Source: Parabacteroides goldsteinii
GTDB taxonomy: Bacteria > Bacteroidota > Bacteroidia > Bacteroidales > Tannerellaceae
Assembly: GCF_015550595.1 (NCBI RefSeq)
Contig: NZ_JADNBB010000031.1
Span: 1-57,965, forward strand
Length of the DNA stretch: 57,965 bases
Direction: 5' to 3'
Positions 16,345 to 25,291 of the stretch are shown piece by piece (within the stretch, counting starts at the first letter, position 1; each line of letters starts with the position of its first letter). The notes under the pieces were generated by a model, which saw only the letters and a program-made list of their open reading frames with translations, made no database searches and was not told where the DNA came from. A program made the position numbers and the translations under genes.

Positions 16345-19300
16345 ATGAGGAAACAATTCAGAAGTGTAGTATGTGCCATAGGCATCCTTTCCGGCTCCCT
16401 TCCGGTATTGGGTGTAACACATGCTACTAGTAGTGAAGCCTCCGGAAATATTCTACAATCCGGAAGTGTTAACCAAAAAGGCAAAACAATCACAGGGACA
16501 GTTGTTGATGAAACCGGCTTGCCAGTGATAGGAGCCAACGTTGTACAAAAAGGTACGACGAACGGTATTATTACTGATATAGACGGACGATTTTCATTGG
16601 ATGTTCCGGAAGGAACCACTTTGGAAATTTCTTATATCGGCTATTTAACCCAAACGATACCGGTTGGAAGTAAATCTTCGTTCCAAATCACTCTACGGGA
16701 AGATACACAAAAACTAGACGAGGTCGTTGTTGTCGGTTTCGGTACACAGAAAAAAGCAAATATGACAGGAGCTGTAGCAACGGTATCAGGAGATGATTTG
16801 ACCAAGAGACCTGTATACAATGTAGCTTCTTCTTTGCAAGGTAAATTACCCGGTTTATCAATATCTCAAGGTTCAGGACAGCCTGGTGGCGAATCTATAA
16901 GTATGCGTGTTCGTGGTATGGGTACATTCTCTGATGCAGGCTCTGATCCTTTGGTAATAATAGATGGTATCGCAGGAGATATCAATAGTATTAATTCGTC
17001 GGATATAGAAAATGTAACGGTATTGAAAGATGCTGCTTCTGCGGCAATTTACGGTGCCCGCGCTGCCAATGGTGTAATATTGATTACAACCAAAAGCGGA
17101 AAGTCCGGGAAAATGAATATCACGTATGACGTTAATTATGCAGTTCATAACCCGACAAGGATGCTGGAATTGGTAACAAACTCGGCTGACTATATGGAAT
17201 TGAAGAATGAAGCATTGAAAAACTCAGGATTGTCTTCTAATAGAATGTATCCACAGGAAACCATTGATTTGTACAGAAATGCGACTGATCGGACGAAATA
17301 TCCTAATTATGATTGGATTGACTTGATGTTTAATCCGGCATTGGCTTACTCTCATAATTTGAATGTAAATGGTGGAGGTGAGAAAACGTCCTATAACGCA
17401 TCTTTAGGATATTCGAATCAGGATGGTGTTATGAGAGGATTCAACAATCAGAAAGTAAATTTTAGTATCAACACGAAAACCGATATAAACAAATACATCT
17501 CTTTCGGAACGAAAGCCAACATGTATTATTATGATCAGGAAGCTCCTGTTGTCGGTGCTTCAGATTTGTTCCTTTCTACTCTGGCACAAGCTCCAACATA
17601 CGGTCCTACTTTGCCAGATGGAAGATATGCATATCGGGCTTACGATTATGAAGATAATAACAAGAACCCGTATGCCAATGCTAAAGAGGCTTTAAGTAAT
17701 ACACGTGGTTATGATGTAAGTGCACAAGCCTGGGTGGATATTAAATTTACTGATTACCTGACATGGCATACGAAAGGGGCTGTGAACGGAACTTTCAAAA
17801 AAGGCAAATCTTTTTATCCGTTAATTCCTCAATACAACTGGCATACAGGTGACTTCTCCACCAATCTGAATGTAGCTGGAACAAATAAATCTTTAACAGT
17901 GAAAGATGAGAATGACATGTTAGTGACATTGTACAGCCATTTGACATTCGATAAAAGATTCGGCGATCATTCACTAAAAGTATTGGCCGGCTATAATCAA
18001 GAGTCTTATAAATATGAATATCTGCAAGGATACAGAGAAGGATTTCCCGGAAACAATCTGCATGAAATCAATGCCGGTGCGACAAATGGACAAAAGGCAG
18101 AAGGCTCTGCCAAAGAATGGGCCATCCAGTCGTTCCTGGGACGTGTGAACTATGATTATCTAGGGAAGTATCTTGTGGAAGGTAATATTCGTTATGACGG
18201 AACTTCCCGTTTGCATAAAGACTCCCGCTGGGGGGCATTTCCATCAGTATCTGTAGGATGGCGTATGTCGGAAGAAAGTTTTATGAAACCGCTTACTTTT
18301 GTTAGTAATTTGAAATTGAGAGCCTCTTTCGGTGAATTGGGTAACCAGAATATCGGTAATTATCCTTATCAAGAAATGCTGAAATTAGGTTATAATTATG
18401 TATTCGATAATCAAGCTGTATCTCCCGGAGCAGCTCCGGAAAGTTTAGCCAATCAGAATTTACTTTGGGAAAGAACCAGTGCCTGGGATATTGGTGCAGA
18501 TGTATCCGTTTTAGATAATAAACTATCTTTTGTGTTCGACTGGTATAAGAAAGAAACAAAAGATATTCTTCGTTCGTCTCAAATTCCAGGAAGTATTGGA
18601 TTAAATGCTCCAACGGTCAATAACGGAGGCGTAACCAATACTGGTATCGAATTAAGTGTTACCCACCAAAATCAATTGGAAAACGGTCTATATTACTCTG
18701 TTTCGGCAATGATTAATAAAAATAAAAATGAATTGACAACCTTTGGTGAAAATGAAATAGGTACTTATTCTATAAAACAAGAAGGACAACCCTGGAATTC
18801 ATTCTACCTGTATAAATGGGTTGGTATTTTCCAAGATGAAGAGGAGATCAAGAATCATGCTACACAACCGTATAATCCGCAACCGGGTGATTTGAAATAT
18901 GAAGATATCAGCGGACCGGACGGTAAGCCGGATGGTAAAATCGATTCTCATGATAAGGTAATTGTGGAAGGTCGTTTCCCGAAATTCGAATACTCATTCA
19001 ATCTGAATGCAGAATATAAGAATTTCTATATATCTGCCTTTTTCCAAGGGGTACAAGGTATTAAATTCTATGTTGGCGGATGGGGGTTTGAGCCTTTCTG
19101 TCAAGGTGCAGCTCCTACTGTTGACTGGATGGATCGTTGGACCCCGGAAAACAAGACAAATGAAAAACCTCGTATTTATGTAGGTAGAGAAACTCCTGCC
19201 ATGTCTGGTATGCCGTCTACTTATTTCTTGCAAAATGGTTCGTATTTCCGCTTAAAGAATCTGCAAGTCGGATATACATTCGAACAAGAATGGCTTAAAC

Positions 19301-19461
19301 AGATCAAAGTGAATTCAATTCGCCTATATTTCTCTGGAGATAATTTGTTTACAATTACGAAATATCCTTACCTGGATCCGGAAAGATCCAGCAGTGACGG
19401 TTCGTTCGCTCTTTATCCCCAAAACAGAGTACTTTCTTTAGGCGCTAGTGTCAACTTTTAA
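16345..19461 (+). CDS. SusC/RagA-type TonB-dependent outer-membrane glycan transporter (PUL B)
   Basis: This is a 1038-residue protein. After the signal peptide (about 1-27) it goes straight to the CarboxypepD-reg-like domain (about 48-121, GTVVDETGLPVIGANVVQKG), the TonB-box-like DEVVVVGFGT at 125-134, the plug, and the barrel ending LGASVNF. There is no STN domain, and no sigma/FecR pair accompanies this operon, so its control must differ from PUL A. Upstream is the candidate invertible promoter ending 48 bp before the start. It pairs with the SusD encoded immediately downstream. Confidence 0.95.
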   Translation: MRKQFRSVVCAIGILSGSLPVLGVTHATSSEASGNILQSGSVNQKGKTITGTVVDETGLPVIGANVVQKGTTNGIITDIDGRFSLDVPEGTTLEISYIGYLTQTIPVGSKSSFQITLREDTQKLDEVVVVGFGTQKKANMTGAVATVSGDDLTKRPVYNVASSLQGKLPGLSISQGSGQPGGESISMRVRGMGTFSDAGSDPLVIIDGIAGDINSINSSDIENVTVLKDAASAAIYGARAANGVILITTKSGKSGKMNITYDVNYAVHNPTRMLELVTNSADYMELKNEALKNSGLSSNRMYPQETIDLYRNATDRTKYPNYDWIDLMFNPALAYSHNLNVNGGGEKTSYNASLGYSNQDGVMRGFNNQKVNFSINTKTDINKYISFGTKANMYYYDQEAPVVGASDLFLSTLAQAPTYGPTLPDGRYAYRAYDYEDNNKNPYANAKEALSNTRGYDVSAQAWVDIKFTDYLTWHTKGAVNGTFKKGKSFYPLIPQYNWHTGDFSTNLNVAGTNKSLTVKDENDMLVTLYSHLTFDKRFGDHSLKVLAGYNQESYKYEYLQGYREGFPGNNLHEINAGATNGQKAEGSAKEWAIQSFLGRVNYDYLGKYLVEGNIRYDGTSRLHKDSRWGAFPSVSVGWRMSEESFMKPLTFVSNLKLRASFGELGNQNIGNYPYQEMLKLGYNYVFDNQAVSPGAAPESLANQNLLWERTSAWDIGADVSVLDNKLSFVFDWYKKETKDILRSSQIPGSIGLNAPTVNNGGVTNTGIELSVTHQNQLENGLYYSVSAMINKNKNELTTFGENEIGTYSIKQEGQPWNSFYLYKWVGIFQDEEEIKNHATQPYNPQPGDLKYEDISGPDGKPDGKIDSHDKVIVEGRFPKFEYSFNLNAEYKNFYISAFFQGVQGIKFYVGGWGFEPFCQGAAPTVDWMDRWTPENKTNEKPRIYVGRETPAMSGMPSTYFLQNGSYFRLKNLQVGYTFEQEWLKQIKVNSIRLYFSGDNLFTITKYPYLDPERSSSDGSFALYPQNRVLSLGASVNF

Positions 19462-19473
19462 ATCAAATTGGAA

Positions 19474-20997
19474 ATGAAAAAATATATAATATATGCTTCG
19501 GCGTTATTAATGACGGTTACATCCTGTGACTCTTTACTGGATAAACAACCGTTAGATCAATTAGCATCAGAAACTTTCTGGAAAACAGAGTCGGACGTGG
19601 AAATGGCATTGACTGCTTGCTACAGTATGTTGAATAACTCGTTAATGTCATGGGATTTGACAACATTGGATGCTATGTCGGATGATTTGTATCACCAACA
19701 CGGACATTATGGGATTAACGCCTTATCCAGAGGCATTATAGAGCCCACAAGCGGAGGAGCTGTCAGTGATATATGGAACTATTCCTATAAAGGTATAGCA
19801 AAATGCAACTTCTTCCTGGATGGCATAGAAGCTGTGGAAATGGATATGGCTAAAAAAGATGCATATAAAGCTGAAGCCCGCTTTTTGAGAGCTCATTTCT
19901 ATTTTTACTTAGTTGAATTTTATGGAGGTGTCCCTCTTTATTTAACAACACCTACGGTAGAAGAAGCTAAAACAACTACACGTTCTTCGAAAGAAGATGT
20001 GTTGGAAGTTATATACGAAGATCTGGATTTTGCTATCGAAAAGTTGGCAGATAAACCATACAATGGTCATTGCGTCAAAGCTTCTGCCATAGCATTGAAG
20101 TCACGTGTACTACTTCATAACGAACAATGGATAGATGCTGCAAAATTGGCTAAGCAAGTCATGGATAATACGAATTTCGGCTTAAGTGAAAATTATATGG
20201 ATATATGGGATGCACAAAAGCAAGAGAATAATCCGGAAATAATATTCTCTGTCAAATATCTCAATCCAGACTTCGCTCAACCTTTTTATGGAGCTGATAT
20301 TGTATTCAACTGGTGGCATTCAACAGGTCCTTTGAAATATATAATCAATGTGTATGAATGCGAAGACGGTAAAGATATTTCAGAATCTCCGCTTTACGAT
20401 CCCGAGCATCCTTATGAGCATCGTGATCCCCGTTTAAGATGGTGTAATTATGTAGATATGGATCCCTGGTATTACGGACAGGACGTTTTGGGTGATGGAG
20501 TCAAAAGATGGAGACCCGGTTTCTCCGGAGGAGATGCAGCAGCTGCAACAGACTTTTTGTTGAAGAAATTCTCGACTGAATCTTATTTCCCAATAAGTTA
20601 TTCTACTAAAACAGATTATGATGCCGTGTTGATTCGTTATGCAGAAGTCTTGTTGATGTATGCAGAGGCACAGAATGAAAGTGCAGGTCCGGATCAATCC
20701 GTCTACGATGCCGTGAATGCAGTTAGAGAACGTGTTGGAATGCCTCAGTTACCTACAGGTTTAAGCAAGGAGCAAATGCGTGAAAAAATCCGGAAAGAAC
20801 GTCGCATAGAATTGGCCTATGAAGGCAAGCGTTATATGGATTTGAAACGCTGGAAGATCGCGCATGAAGTTATTCCTACAGTCGTAAATCCTGGAGGAAC
20901 AACTCGTTCCTTTGAGAATCCGAAACATTACCTGTTCCCGATTCCTCAAAGTGAAATCGATATTAACGGCAACCTGGAACAGAATCCCGGATATTGA
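19474..20997 (+). CDS. SusD/RagB-type glycan-binding surface lipoprotein (PUL B)
   Basis: I chose the ATG at 19474 because it opens a clean lipoprotein signal peptide (MKKYIIYASALLMTVTSC, Cys18). An in-frame TTG six bases earlier is unlikely. The 507-residue protein has the SusD signatures: LLDKQPLDQLASETFW at the N-terminus, RFLRAHFYFYLVEFYGGVPL, the RKERRIELAYEGKRYMDLKRW segment near residue 445, and the ending FPIPQSEIDIN...QNPGY. It follows SusC by 12 bp. It binds the imported glycan at the surface; specificity is unknown. Confidence 0.95.
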   Translation: MKKYIIYASALLMTVTSCDSLLDKQPLDQLASETFWKTESDVEMALTACYSMLNNSLMSWDLTTLDAMSDDLYHQHGHYGINALSRGIIEPTSGGAVSDIWNYSYKGIAKCNFFLDGIEAVEMDMAKKDAYKAEARFLRAHFYFYLVEFYGGVPLYLTTPTVEEAKTTTRSSKEDVLEVIYEDLDFAIEKLADKPYNGHCVKASAIALKSRVLLHNEQWIDAAKLAKQVMDNTNFGLSENYMDIWDAQKQENNPEIIFSVKYLNPDFAQPFYGADIVFNWWHSTGPLKYIINVYECEDGKDISESPLYDPEHPYEHRDPRLRWCNYVDMDPWYYGQDVLGDGVKRWRPGFSGGDAAAATDFLLKKFSTESYFPISYSTKTDYDAVLIRYAEVLLMYAEAQNESAGPDQSVYDAVNAVRERVGMPQLPTGLSKEQMREKIRKERRIELAYEGKRYMDLKRWKIAHEVIPTVVNPGGTTRSFENPKHYLFPIPQSEIDINGNLEQNPGY

Positions 20998-21032
20998 TTA
21001 GACCCAAAAGGAAAGGTCATCCTTCAATGCAA

Positions 21033-21183
21033 CACGGTACGCTAAGCCGGAGATGGCGCGAGAACTCCGACATAATGGACTACCCTGAAATTTTCTGTCG
21101 ACAGGAAGGGTTCAACCTCCCATAAGCGATGCCGTGACTTCTTATAGGTGACGTGGTGACTTCTTATAGGTCATCACGTCATC
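21033..21183. ncRNA. Folded GC-rich intergenic element, candidate structured RNA
   Basis: The 499-bp gap between SusD and GH29 contains a patch that is GC-richer than its flanks and full of nested pairings. An outer stem joins CACGG (21033-21037) to CCGTG (21132-21136). Inside are CGGAG/CTCCG (21048-21052 with 21065-21069), ACCCT/AGGGT (21082-21086 with 21107-21111) and the palindrome CTGTCGACAG (21095-21104). A further 14-bp stem with two G-U pairs joins 21147-21160 to 21170-21183 and favours a plus-strand RNA. The 16-nt unit GTGACTTCTTATAGGT occurs at 21134-21149 and 21156-21171, exactly 22 bp apart. I recognise no Rfam family. Confidence 0.35.
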
Positions 21184-21209
21184 TCACTAAAGTTATTTTG
21201 CTTTTACAA

Positions 21210-21218
21210 TACCTTTGC
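21210..21218 (+). promoter_or_regulatory. Candidate -7 box for the GH29 to GH2 enzyme operon (PUL B)
   Basis: TACCTTTGC is a full match to the extended Bacteroides -7 box TAnnTTTGY. No TTTG is found at the proper -33 distance. If used, it gives an enzyme transcript independent of SusC/SusD with a leader of about 270 nt containing the hairpin at 21330-21370. Confidence 0.4.
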
Positions 21219-21329
21219 TTTATGGAATTAATTTAACTAAAGATAATCCATCTAGTCCCAAATAATATCCATTGCCATTCACATCAAAATGAGTTTTATT
21301 TGCCAGTTATTAAGTCCGACAACTCCGGT

Positions 21330-21370
21330 ATGTGAACTTATTTTCGCAATAAGCCCCATATAGTTCACAT
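21330..21370 (+). other. Two-level hairpin in the GH29 leader
   Basis: ATGTGAACT (21330-21338) pairs perfectly with AGTTCACAT (21362-21370). Just inside it, TTATT (21338-21342) pairs with AATAA (21348-21352) around TTCGC. There is no T-run, so it is not a terminator. It may be an operator half-site pair or an RNA element in the leader. Confidence 0.35.
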
Positions 21371-21496
21371 CTCAAAGAGGATGAAGGATAAGAAAAACAA
21401 ATCAAACATATTATATTTGAATCAACAGAAATGGAAGTGTCATCTCCCTTGTCTATTAAGAATATAACAAAACAGAAACAAAAAATGATTTAACAA

Positions 21497-22864
21497 ATGA
21501 ACAAAAAAAAGAGGCAATACCCCAAATGCCTACTCCTGCTTGCCACATGTTTTGTTACTTTTGCCGCATCTGCACAAGATGACGAAGTGGCAAAAGCACA
21601 ACACACCATCCTCGGACAGAACTCGGCACAAGTAGGCGTTTCTGTTCCGATAAGGAATACGCATCCGGATGCACAATGGTTTCCTCAAGATGGTTTCGGA
21701 TTGTTTATACACTTTGGACTGGCAACCGTTCATGGAGGAATCGATCTGTCCTGGAGTATGTTAGCAAATAAATCCTGGGAAGACGGAGAAATAACTCCCA
21801 ATGCCTACTGGAAATTAGCAGACCGGTGGAATCCGGTCAATTTCAACGCCGAAGAAATTGTCACTAAAGCAAAAAAAGCCGGTTTCAAATACATCGTATT
21901 CACAACTAAACATCATGATGGTTATACTATGTGGCCGAGTAAATACAGTGCTTTAGGGGTTAAACAGAAACTAAACGGACGTGATTTGGTTAGAGAGTTT
22001 ACGGATGCCTGCCATAAAAACGGTATAAAAGTCGGACTGTATTATTCTCCACCTGATTGGTTGTTCGATGCACAGTACAAAAATTGGGATTATTCCGGAA
22101 AGAAAATCCTGGATATGGATCATAAGGAAATTAATCGACTACCAGAAAAACCAGCCGGACATGATCAGGCACGAAGAGAAATGGTTGCCAACCAAATGCG
22201 TGAACTACTTACCCAATACGGTAAAATCGATCTCTTTTGGTTTGACGGAGGAAGCGGTGAAATATCAAATGATGAAGTCAGAAAGTTACAACCGGGTATC
22301 GTCATTAACCGTCGAAACGGAGAACCCGGAGATTACGGAGACTCAGAAGGTACACTACCCACAAAACGATTCACCGGATGGTTCGAAACATGTGACCCAT
22401 GCTGGCCCAGCCGTTGGTGGACTTATTCTACCAGCGACCGGATGGACACAGGAGCTGATGTAATAGAGAAATTGGTTATCCTGCGTGCCTGGGGAGGAAA
22501 CTTACTGGCAAATATAGGCCCTTGTGCCGATGGAAGCCTGCCAAAAGAAGCCTTAGAGGCTTGGGATGAAATAGAAAAATGGATGAAACATTCCGGAGAA
22601 TCCGTTTATGATGTGACCGGTGGTTCCTTCCCTGAGAAAGCCAACCAACCGACCACAATAAAAAAGGATATAGTTTATATACACGCATTCCCGAATTTCC
22701 ATAAAACCATTGTTCTGAAAGAGATACAATCCTCTCCCAAGCAAGCGATATTATTACGGACAGGGGAAACCATTCCATTCTCTTATGCAGAAGGAGAGAT
22801 CCACATACAGGTGTCTCCTGAAAAACGTTCACGTATGGTAGATACAATTAAACTGACATGGTAA
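21497..22864 (+). CDS. Glycoside hydrolase family 29 alpha-L-fucosidase (PUL B)
   Basis: This 455-residue protein has a signal peptide (about 1-26, ending ASAQ). The GH29 barrel shows the FGLFIHFGLATVHGG entry, the YIVFTTKHHDGYTMWPSKYS metal-like His pair motif of the family, and the nucleophile Asp250 in LFWFDGG. The GNLLANIGPCADGSLP motif (about residues 334-349) is also classical. A small beta-sandwich closes the protein from about residue 380. It releases alpha-linked L-fucose. The stop codon overlaps an in-frame ATG of the following GH95 frame, and the two genes are co-transcribed. With GH95 encoded next, the operon covers both retaining and inverting fucosidase mechanisms. Confidence 0.94.
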   Translation: MNKKKRQYPKCLLLLATCFVTFAASAQDDEVAKAQHTILGQNSAQVGVSVPIRNTHPDAQWFPQDGFGLFIHFGLATVHGGIDLSWSMLANKSWEDGEITPNAYWKLADRWNPVNFNAEEIVTKAKKAGFKYIVFTTKHHDGYTMWPSKYSALGVKQKLNGRDLVREFTDACHKNGIKVGLYYSPPDWLFDAQYKNWDYSGKKILDMDHKEINRLPEKPAGHDQARREMVANQMRELLTQYGKIDLFWFDGGSGEISNDEVRKLQPGIVINRRNGEPGDYGDSEGTLPTKRFTGWFETCDPCWPSRWWTYSTSDRMDTGADVIEKLVILRAWGGNLLANIGPCADGSLPKEALEAWDEIEKWMKHSGESVYDVTGGSFPEKANQPTTIKKDIVYIHAFPNFHKTIVLKEIQSSPKQAILLRTGETIPFSYAEGEIHIQVSPEKRSRMVDTIKLTW

Positions 22865-22887
22865 TAACTTCTAAACTTTATCTATCA

Positions 22888-25290
22888 ATGAAAACTCTAA
22901 TAATTTCAACATGTATCTTGTGTTTTACTGCCTGCACTGTAGAACACAAAAAAGCACCATTGACACTATGGTATAACACACCCGCCGATGCCACCGTCGC
23001 TGATAATCCCCATGCAGGCTACAAAGACGATCCGGAATGGCTGAAAGCTTTACCACTAGGCAACGGTTCTCTGGGAGCCATGATCTTCGGAGATGTACAC
23101 AAGGAACGCATCCAACTGAATGAAGAGACCCTATGGTCGGGAAGCATGCAGCATTGCGATAACCCGGAAGCAGCCAAGCATGTGGAGAAGATCAAGCAGC
23201 TATTGTTCGAAGGCAAATACAAAGAAGCCACAGAGTTGACAAACCGTACGCAAATTTGTACCGGGAAAGGCTCCGGACACGGACAGGGTTGTAACGTCCC
23301 TTTCGGATGTTACCAAACCTTGGGAGACCTGTGGATCGACTTCGATAACAAATCTCCCTACACCGATTACCGTAGGGAACTGAATCTGGATAACGCGACA
23401 GTCCGAGTTTCTTACAAGCAAGGAGAGGCCAATTTCAAACGTGAAATCTTTATCAGCCACCCAGACCAAGCGATGGTCATGCGGTTATCGGCAGATAAAA
23501 AACAACAACTCGCTTTCACTTGTCGGCTGAACCGGCCGGAACGTTATTCCACTTATGCAGAAAACGAACAATTGATCATGGCGGGGGTTCTTTCAGATGG
23601 TAAAGGAGGCGACGGACTTCAATACATGACCCGGCTAAAAGCTGTGCCGGTAAATGGCTCCGTCACCTACTCCGATTCGACGCTGACAGTGAAAGGAGCC
23701 GACGAGGTTTTACTTTTCCTGACCGCCTCAACGGATTACAAAATGGAATACCCCTCCTACAAAGGACGCGATTTCCGCGGTATCACCGAAGCATCCTTAA
23801 ACAATGCCGCCAAGAAATCATATAACCAGCTTTACAAAGCGCACGTAAAAGAATATGCTACCTATTTCCAAAGAACCTGCTTGTTGCTGACCGACGCCCC
23901 CGATACAATACCGACTGACGTAAAGGTACAAAACGCCCGGAAAGGAACGATAGACCCTCACCTATACGAACAGATGTTCCAATACGGCCGTTATCTCTTA
24001 ATCGCGTCATCGCGACCGGGAACCATGCCTGCCAACTTGCAAGGAATCTGGGCTAACAAACTGCAGACAGCTTGGAACGGCGACTATCATACTGATGTCA
24101 ATATCGAAATGAATTACTGGCCTGCCGAAGTAACCAACCTGTCGGAGTTGCACCTGCCAATGTTCGATCTGATCGCTTCGCTGGTTGAACCGGGAACCAA
24201 GACGGCACAAATCCAATACAACAAAAAGGGGTGGGTAGTACACCCCATCACCAATATATGGGGATATACTTCTCCGGGGGAAAGTGCTTCCTGGGGGATG
24301 CATACCGGTGCTCCGGCATGGATTTGCCAACATATCGGCGAACACTACCGGTTTACGGGCGATAAGGACTTTTTGCGTAAGACCTATCCGGTCTTAAAAG
24401 GGGCGGTTGAGTTTTACATGGACTGGTTGACTGAAAACCCGAAAACAAAAGAGCTGGTTTCCGGACCCGCCGTTTCTCCGGAAAATACCTTTGTCGCTCC
24501 CGACGGTAGCCATAGCCAGATCAGCATGGGACCAGCTCACGACCAGCAAACCATCTGGCAACTATTTGACGACTTCGCGATGATCTCCAACGAATTATCC
24601 ATCGATGACGACTTTACCCGCCAGGTAGTCGATGCCCAAAAACGCTTGGCCGGAACGAAGATAGGTGCTGACGGACGTATCATGGAATGGGCGGATGAGT
24701 TTCCGGAGGTAGAACCCGGCCACCGTCATATCTCCCACCTGTTCGCCATCCATCCGGGATCGCAGATTAACATGCTGCAAACTCCCGACTTGGTCGAGGC
24801 AGCCAACAAATCGCTGGATTACCGCATCCAGCATCGCAGAGGGTATGTCGGTTGGAGTTCCGCCTGGGCAATCAGCCAGTACGCCCGCTTGCATCAGGCT
24901 GAAAAAGCAAAAGAAAACCTGGATGATATCATCGGAAAATGCATCAACCCGAACCTCTTCACAATATGTCCTCCTTTCCAGATCGACGCTAACTTCGGAA
25001 CAACGGCAGGTATAGCCGAAATGTTGTTACAGAGTCATGTGTACGATCAGGGACAGGAAAGCTATATTATCCAACTGCTCCCCTCCCTTCCCGCCGATTG
25101 GAAGAAAGGAGAGTTCTCCGGCTTAAAAGCCCGTGGAGGATTTGAAGTGGCTGTGAAATGGGAAAACGGAGAAATTGTAGACGCTTCCGTTAAATCGTCA
25201 CAAGGGAACAAATGCCGTATCTGGTATAACGGCGACTATTTACAGACAAACGATTTGAAAAAAGGGGAAACCTGGAAATGGCATAAATAA
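22888..25290 (+). CDS. Glycoside hydrolase family 95, alpha-L-fucosidase-like (PUL B), with an Asn-to-Asp change at a catalytic position
   Basis: The start at 22888 gives an 800-residue lipoprotein (MKTLIISTCILCFTAC, Cys16). An earlier ATG at 22858 overlaps GH29 and lacks a signal peptide. GH95 motifs are clear (LPLGNGSLGAMIFGD, general acid Glu600 in RIMEW, Asp700 in QIDANFG). The paired catalytic Asn motif reads His401-Thr-Asp403-Val-Asn405, so the first Asn is Asp here, whereas the PUL A paralogue keeps Asn405-x-Asn407. The retained His suggests fucose recognition. It may be an ordinary natural variant or have an altered base. The two window copies are clearly diverged and not a recent duplication. 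It lies in one operon with GH29 and the phosphodiesterase, whose start is 2 bp downstream. Confidence 0.9.
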   Translation: MKTLIISTCILCFTACTVEHKKAPLTLWYNTPADATVADNPHAGYKDDPEWLKALPLGNGSLGAMIFGDVHKERIQLNEETLWSGSMQHCDNPEAAKHVEKIKQLLFEGKYKEATELTNRTQICTGKGSGHGQGCNVPFGCYQTLGDLWIDFDNKSPYTDYRRELNLDNATVRVSYKQGEANFKREIFISHPDQAMVMRLSADKKQQLAFTCRLNRPERYSTYAENEQLIMAGVLSDGKGGDGLQYMTRLKAVPVNGSVTYSDSTLTVKGADEVLLFLTASTDYKMEYPSYKGRDFRGITEASLNNAAKKSYNQLYKAHVKEYATYFQRTCLLLTDAPDTIPTDVKVQNARKGTIDPHLYEQMFQYGRYLLIASSRPGTMPANLQGIWANKLQTAWNGDYHTDVNIEMNYWPAEVTNLSELHLPMFDLIASLVEPGTKTAQIQYNKKGWVVHPITNIWGYTSPGESASWGMHTGAPAWICQHIGEHYRFTGDKDFLRKTYPVLKGAVEFYMDWLTENPKTKELVSGPAVSPENTFVAPDGSHSQISMGPAHDQQTIWQLFDDFAMISNELSIDDDFTRQVVDAQKRLAGTKIGADGRIMEWADEFPEVEPGHRHISHLFAIHPGSQINMLQTPDLVEAANKSLDYRIQHRRGYVGWSSAWAISQYARLHQAEKAKENLDDIIGKCINPNLFTICPPFQIDANFGTTAGIAEMLLQSHVYDQGQESYIIQLLPSLPADWKKGEFSGLKARGGFEVAVKWENGEIVDASVKSSQGNKCRIWYNGDYLQTNDLKKGETWKWHK

Positions 25291-25291
25291 C

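Noticed and set aside
21105-21122. GGGTTCAACCTCCC, resembling a tRNA T-arm
   Set aside because: No acceptor, D or anticodon arms can be built around it, so it is not a tRNA.
22888-25290. The two GH95 genes as a recent tandem duplication
   Set aside because: They differ throughout in sequence, base composition and catalytic motif, so they diverged long ago or came separately.
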